Made by a program: the position numbers and the translations under genes. The notes beneath the pieces were generated by a model, which worked only from the letters and a program-made list of their open reading frames with translations, had not been told where the DNA came from and searched no databases. This document shows positions 5,559 through 7,117 of a stretch of DNA of 7,117 nt, one piece after another (position 1 is the first letter of the stretch; each line of letters starts with the position of its first letter). The stretch spans positions 1 through 7,117 of the forward strand of contig DGBM01000245.1 in the NCBI GenBank assembly GCA_002384765.1, given 5' to 3'. The stretch is from Demequinaceae bacterium UBA4004. GTDB taxonomy: Bacteria > Actinomycetota > Actinomycetes > Actinomycetales > Demequinaceae.

Positions 5559-6139
5559 CACCCGGTCGCGGGCCAGACGATGTCGCCGCGACGGCGCTTC
5601 GGGTCAATCATCACCACCGCCTTCTGAGCCAGGTAGTAGCTCGACGGAGGCCTCCGCGCGGTCGAATCGGCTCCTGCTTTCAGCCAGTCCTGCAGTGCGC
5701 GCACAACGTGACGCGGTGACGCATCAGGTTGCACCGGCAGGTCCCTCATCAGAAGGTCCACACGCCTACCGCGAAATTGGTCCCACCGCCGGAACCTGCC
5801 CAGCTCTGCGGGATTCTTCGCAGCCGCGAAGTCATAGCGCTGGCGCCCGAACTCGGACGGCCCAAAGTCAGCGTGCCGATTCCTCTTGGCCGGAAAGGCC
5901 ACCCCCGGAATAGCCGCGTAGAAGGTCCACAGGTCAAAGTCCTTCACCCCGCTCTGGCCGTCCAGATAGTGCGAAGCCCCACCCTGCGCGAGCACGACCG
6001 CCACCCGCCTATCGGCGAACTCGGGCCGCCCATTGGGCCGGGTGAAGAAATCGTGGTCTTCCCGTGCGATCGCGCTGAGCCGGTCTAGGTGCTCGGTCGT
6101 GACTTCGGCGAAGGAGCGCTTGGTCTTCTTCGAGCTCAA
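5558..6139 (-). CDS. Nucleotidyltransferase-fold hypothetical protein, about 193 aa
   Basis: Numbering from the TTG at 6139, residues 46-71 read VAVVLAQGGASHYL, then GVKDFDLWTF. This fits the NTase-fold signature of a Gly-Gly/Ser turn followed by D-x-D (D67, D69). A third acidic residue follows in GRRVDLLMRDL (D128), completing a possible metal triad. A basic segment (DPKRRRGDIVWP) ends the protein. The fold covers antibiotic adenylyltransferases, MNT-type antitoxins and toxin-like transferases, and the substrate cannot be told. The TTG at 6139 is preferred because AGGGTGGGG lies just upstream; a TTG at 6187 is possible but has no ribosome binding site and follows a stop. The gene lies 84 nt downstream of the 115-aa gene on the same strand. 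The family is widespread in actinobacteria as a hypothetical protein. Confidence 0.78.
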   Translation of the reverse strand: MSSKKTKRSFAEVTTEHLDRLSAIAREDHDFFTRPNGRPEFADRRVAVVLAQGGASHYLDGQSGVKDFDLWTFYAAIPGVAFPAKRNRHADFGPSEFGRQRYDFAAAKNPAELGRFRRWDQFRGRRVDLLMRDLPVQPDASPRHVVRALQDWLKAGADSTARRPPSSYYLAQKAVVMIDPKRRRGDIVWPATG

Positions 6140-6194
6140 GGCCCCACCCTGCCTGCCGTCGACTGCTCGCGCTCCACCGAGGGCCAATCACATC

Positions 6195-6214
6195 GGTGCG
6201 CTTCGGCGTGCACC
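6195..6214. terminator. Possible hairpin after the 115-aa gene
   Basis: GGTGC (6195-6199) pairs with GCACC (6210-6214), enclosing a GC/GC pair around a TTCG tetraloop with a 2-nt bulge. It lies 8 nt past the stop codon at 6223-6225 on the minus strand. No T-run follows, which is common for actinobacterial terminators, so it may equally be a stabilising RNA structure between two co-transcribed genes. Confidence 0.3.
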
Positions 6215-6222
6215 CTTGGACA

Positions 6223-6570
6223 CTATTCCTCTGGCTCTGTGATCCAGGTCCAGCCAGTGAGGTCGTAGACGGCCCGGCCGTCGGCCGTCGTCCCGGCGCG
6301 AGGGAACTCGTCGGATGGCCATTCATCGTCTGAGCGGCTGCAGACCAACGTCTCGCCGACCTCGGTGACGTAGCCCCAGATCCCGTTGGGGTCGTTGGCC
6401 CGCCAGGCGTCCAGGAACGCACCGAGAGCGTCAGCGGTCGCCAACGGACGGACCCACCCATTCCAGCGATCGCCCAGTACCTGCTCGGCCTTGAGGGCGA
6501 GCTCCGGGACCAGGTTCTCTGGCGCGCTGTCGAGGTAAACGTCCACGAAACCGATCGTAGGCGAGCCCAC
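6223..6570 (-). CDS. Acidic orphan protein, about 115 aa
   Basis: The function is not recognised. From the GTG at 6570 the product begins MGSPTIGFVDVYLDSAPENL, has Trp-rich patches (GDRWNGWVRPL, NGIWGYV, LTGWTWITEPEE) and is acidic overall. Third-position G/C bias is strong from about here to the stop and fades upstream, although the frame stays open to 6855. GGAG 8 nt before the GTG supports this start; a GTG at 6546 is the alternative. Size, acidity and aromatic content would suit an immunity or antitoxin-type protein, but this is only a resemblance. It lies between the HNH gene and the NTase-fold gene on the same strand. Confidence 0.62.
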   Translation of the reverse strand: MGSPTIGFVDVYLDSAPENLVPELALKAEQVLGDRWNGWVRPLATADALGAFLDAWRANDPNGIWGYVTEVGETLVCSRSDDEWPSDEFPRAGTTADGRAVYDLTGWTWITEPEE

Positions 6571-6803
6571 AGACACCGCTCCGACGTTCGGGCACCGCGA
6601 TGCTTCGACCAGTCCAGACAAGGTCGTGCTGCTCGTCGTCGTTGCACCTACTCCTCCAGCCCCGATTACCTCGCGAGGCTCGACCGTGCGGGGCGGCCAC
6701 GGGTGGGATCGGCCCAGGGCGGTAGGGGTCGCCCACGTGGCTGCCCGGGTGAGAGAGCGCTCCCGCGTCGGGCCGCTCCGAGGTTCGCACGGCGACCCTG
6801 CTT
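6571..6803. other. Intergenic region with no credible gene
   Basis: Open frames exist on both strands, but none shows the codon bias or composition of the neighbours. It probably holds the 3' end signal of the HNH gene and a promoter for the 115-aa gene. No clear promoter boxes or hairpin were picked out. Confidence 0.4.
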
Positions 6804-7117
6804 CTACCGGTACACGACGCGGGCAGGAGTCCAACGCAGCGACTTGTTCCTGCACCCTCCGGCCAACTTAACCAGCTCCAGCTTTTCGGCTCGGTTCGCC
6901 TTCAGGCTCCACCGCAGTTTGGTCGCGACCCACTCGCGGAGGTATCGGCACTTGCCGTACTGGGGCATCCACTCTGCGGGGTCTCTGTCTCCCTTGGACT
7001 GGTTGACCTTGTCGGTGACGGCGACGAGGGCCCGCCGGTCCTGCAGATCGTTGGCGAACCGCTTCCTGGTCGGCCTAGTCCAACGCTTGGCACCGGAACC
7101 CCAGGCCTCGGCCAGAG
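6804..7117 (-). CDS. HNH endonuclease family protein (DUF1524/GmrSD C-terminal type), C-terminal 103 residues; start outside the window
   Basis: The minus frame from the right edge to TAG at 6806-6804 reads LAEAWGSGAKRWT, then KRFANDLQDRRALVAVTDKVNQSKGD, then PAEWMPQYGKCRYLREWVATKLRW, then a final helix with E77KLELVKLAGGC. This is the hallmark order of the actinobacterial DUF1524/HNH family: the D-H-V motif that normally precedes LAEAW lies just outside the window, then come FANDL (the HNH Asn), N-x-S-K-G-D, and W-x-P-x(4)-C-x-Y. Related domains occur in secreted nucleases and in the GmrD part of the GmrSD restriction enzyme that attacks modified DNA. Whether this one is secreted cannot be told because the N-terminus is missing. 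The frame has no defects. Confidence 0.88.
   Translation of the reverse strand, partial: LAEAWGSGAKRWTRPTRKRFANDLQDRRALVAVTDKVNQSKGDRDPAEWMPQYGKCRYLREWVATKLRWSLKANRAEKLELVKLAGGCRNKSLRWTPARVVYR

Noticed and set aside
6571..6855. N-terminal extension of the 115-aa gene up to position 6855
   Set aside because: The extension lacks codon bias, is Thr/Pro/Arg-rich, and overlaps the end of the HNH gene; a start with a ribosome binding site exists at 6570.
6902..7093. 63-codon minus-strand open frame
   Set aside because: It is a shadow of the HNH/DUF1524 frame, which runs through the same bases with conserved motifs.

Overview
The window is GC-rich DNA from an actinobacterium (Actinomycetota). Real genes show strong G/C preference at third codon positions, GTG/TTG starts occur, and the gene families (an IS110 transposase, a secreted-type DUF1524/HNH nuclease, conserved actinobacterial hypotheticals) fit that phylum. 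The genus cannot be resolved by eye. The content is accessory: an insertion-sequence end, several small orphan proteins, a gene fragment, and an unusual concentration of nuclease-like folds.

Layout. Positions 1-358 (minus) hold the N-terminal part of an IS110-family recombinase that runs off the left edge. Its non-coding leader (about 359-580), where IS110 elements encode their bridge RNA, carries two related palindromes, one of which overlaps the transposase ribosome binding site. At 721-1980 (+) is a 419-aa helix-rich hypothetical protein. At 2084-2269 (minus) is a 61-aa Trp-rich orphan. Directly upstream of it lies a nested, nearly concentric double inverted repeat (2272-2336) whose outer arm contains the orphan's Shine-Dalgarno sequence. 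A coding-like remnant (2399-2539) follows.

The central block consists of two convergent gene pairs. On the + strand are a 114-aa MGMT/winged-helix-like small protein (2566-2910) and a 168-aa GIY-YIG nuclease-like protein (2953-3459). On the minus strand is a tightly coupled two-gene operon: a 225-aa RusA-like protein with an apparent internal duplication (5393-4716), then a 425-aa protein with seven tandem Cys4 zinc fingers followed by a Vsr-like PD-(D/E)XK nuclease domain (4711-3434). The two pairs overlap tail to tail by 26 bp.

Further right, all on the minus strand, are a nucleotidyltransferase-fold protein (5558-6139), a 115-aa acidic orphan (6223-6570), and the C-terminal part of a DUF1524/GmrSD-C type HNH nuclease (6804 to the right edge).

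Four different nuclease-like folds (GIY-YIG, Vsr-like, RusA-like, HNH) plus an NTase-fold protein within 4.6 kb next to an IS suggest a defence or recombination island. The best candidate for an undescribed system is the RusA-like plus seven-finger Vsr-like operon. These functional links are inference; no experimental or database support was available here.
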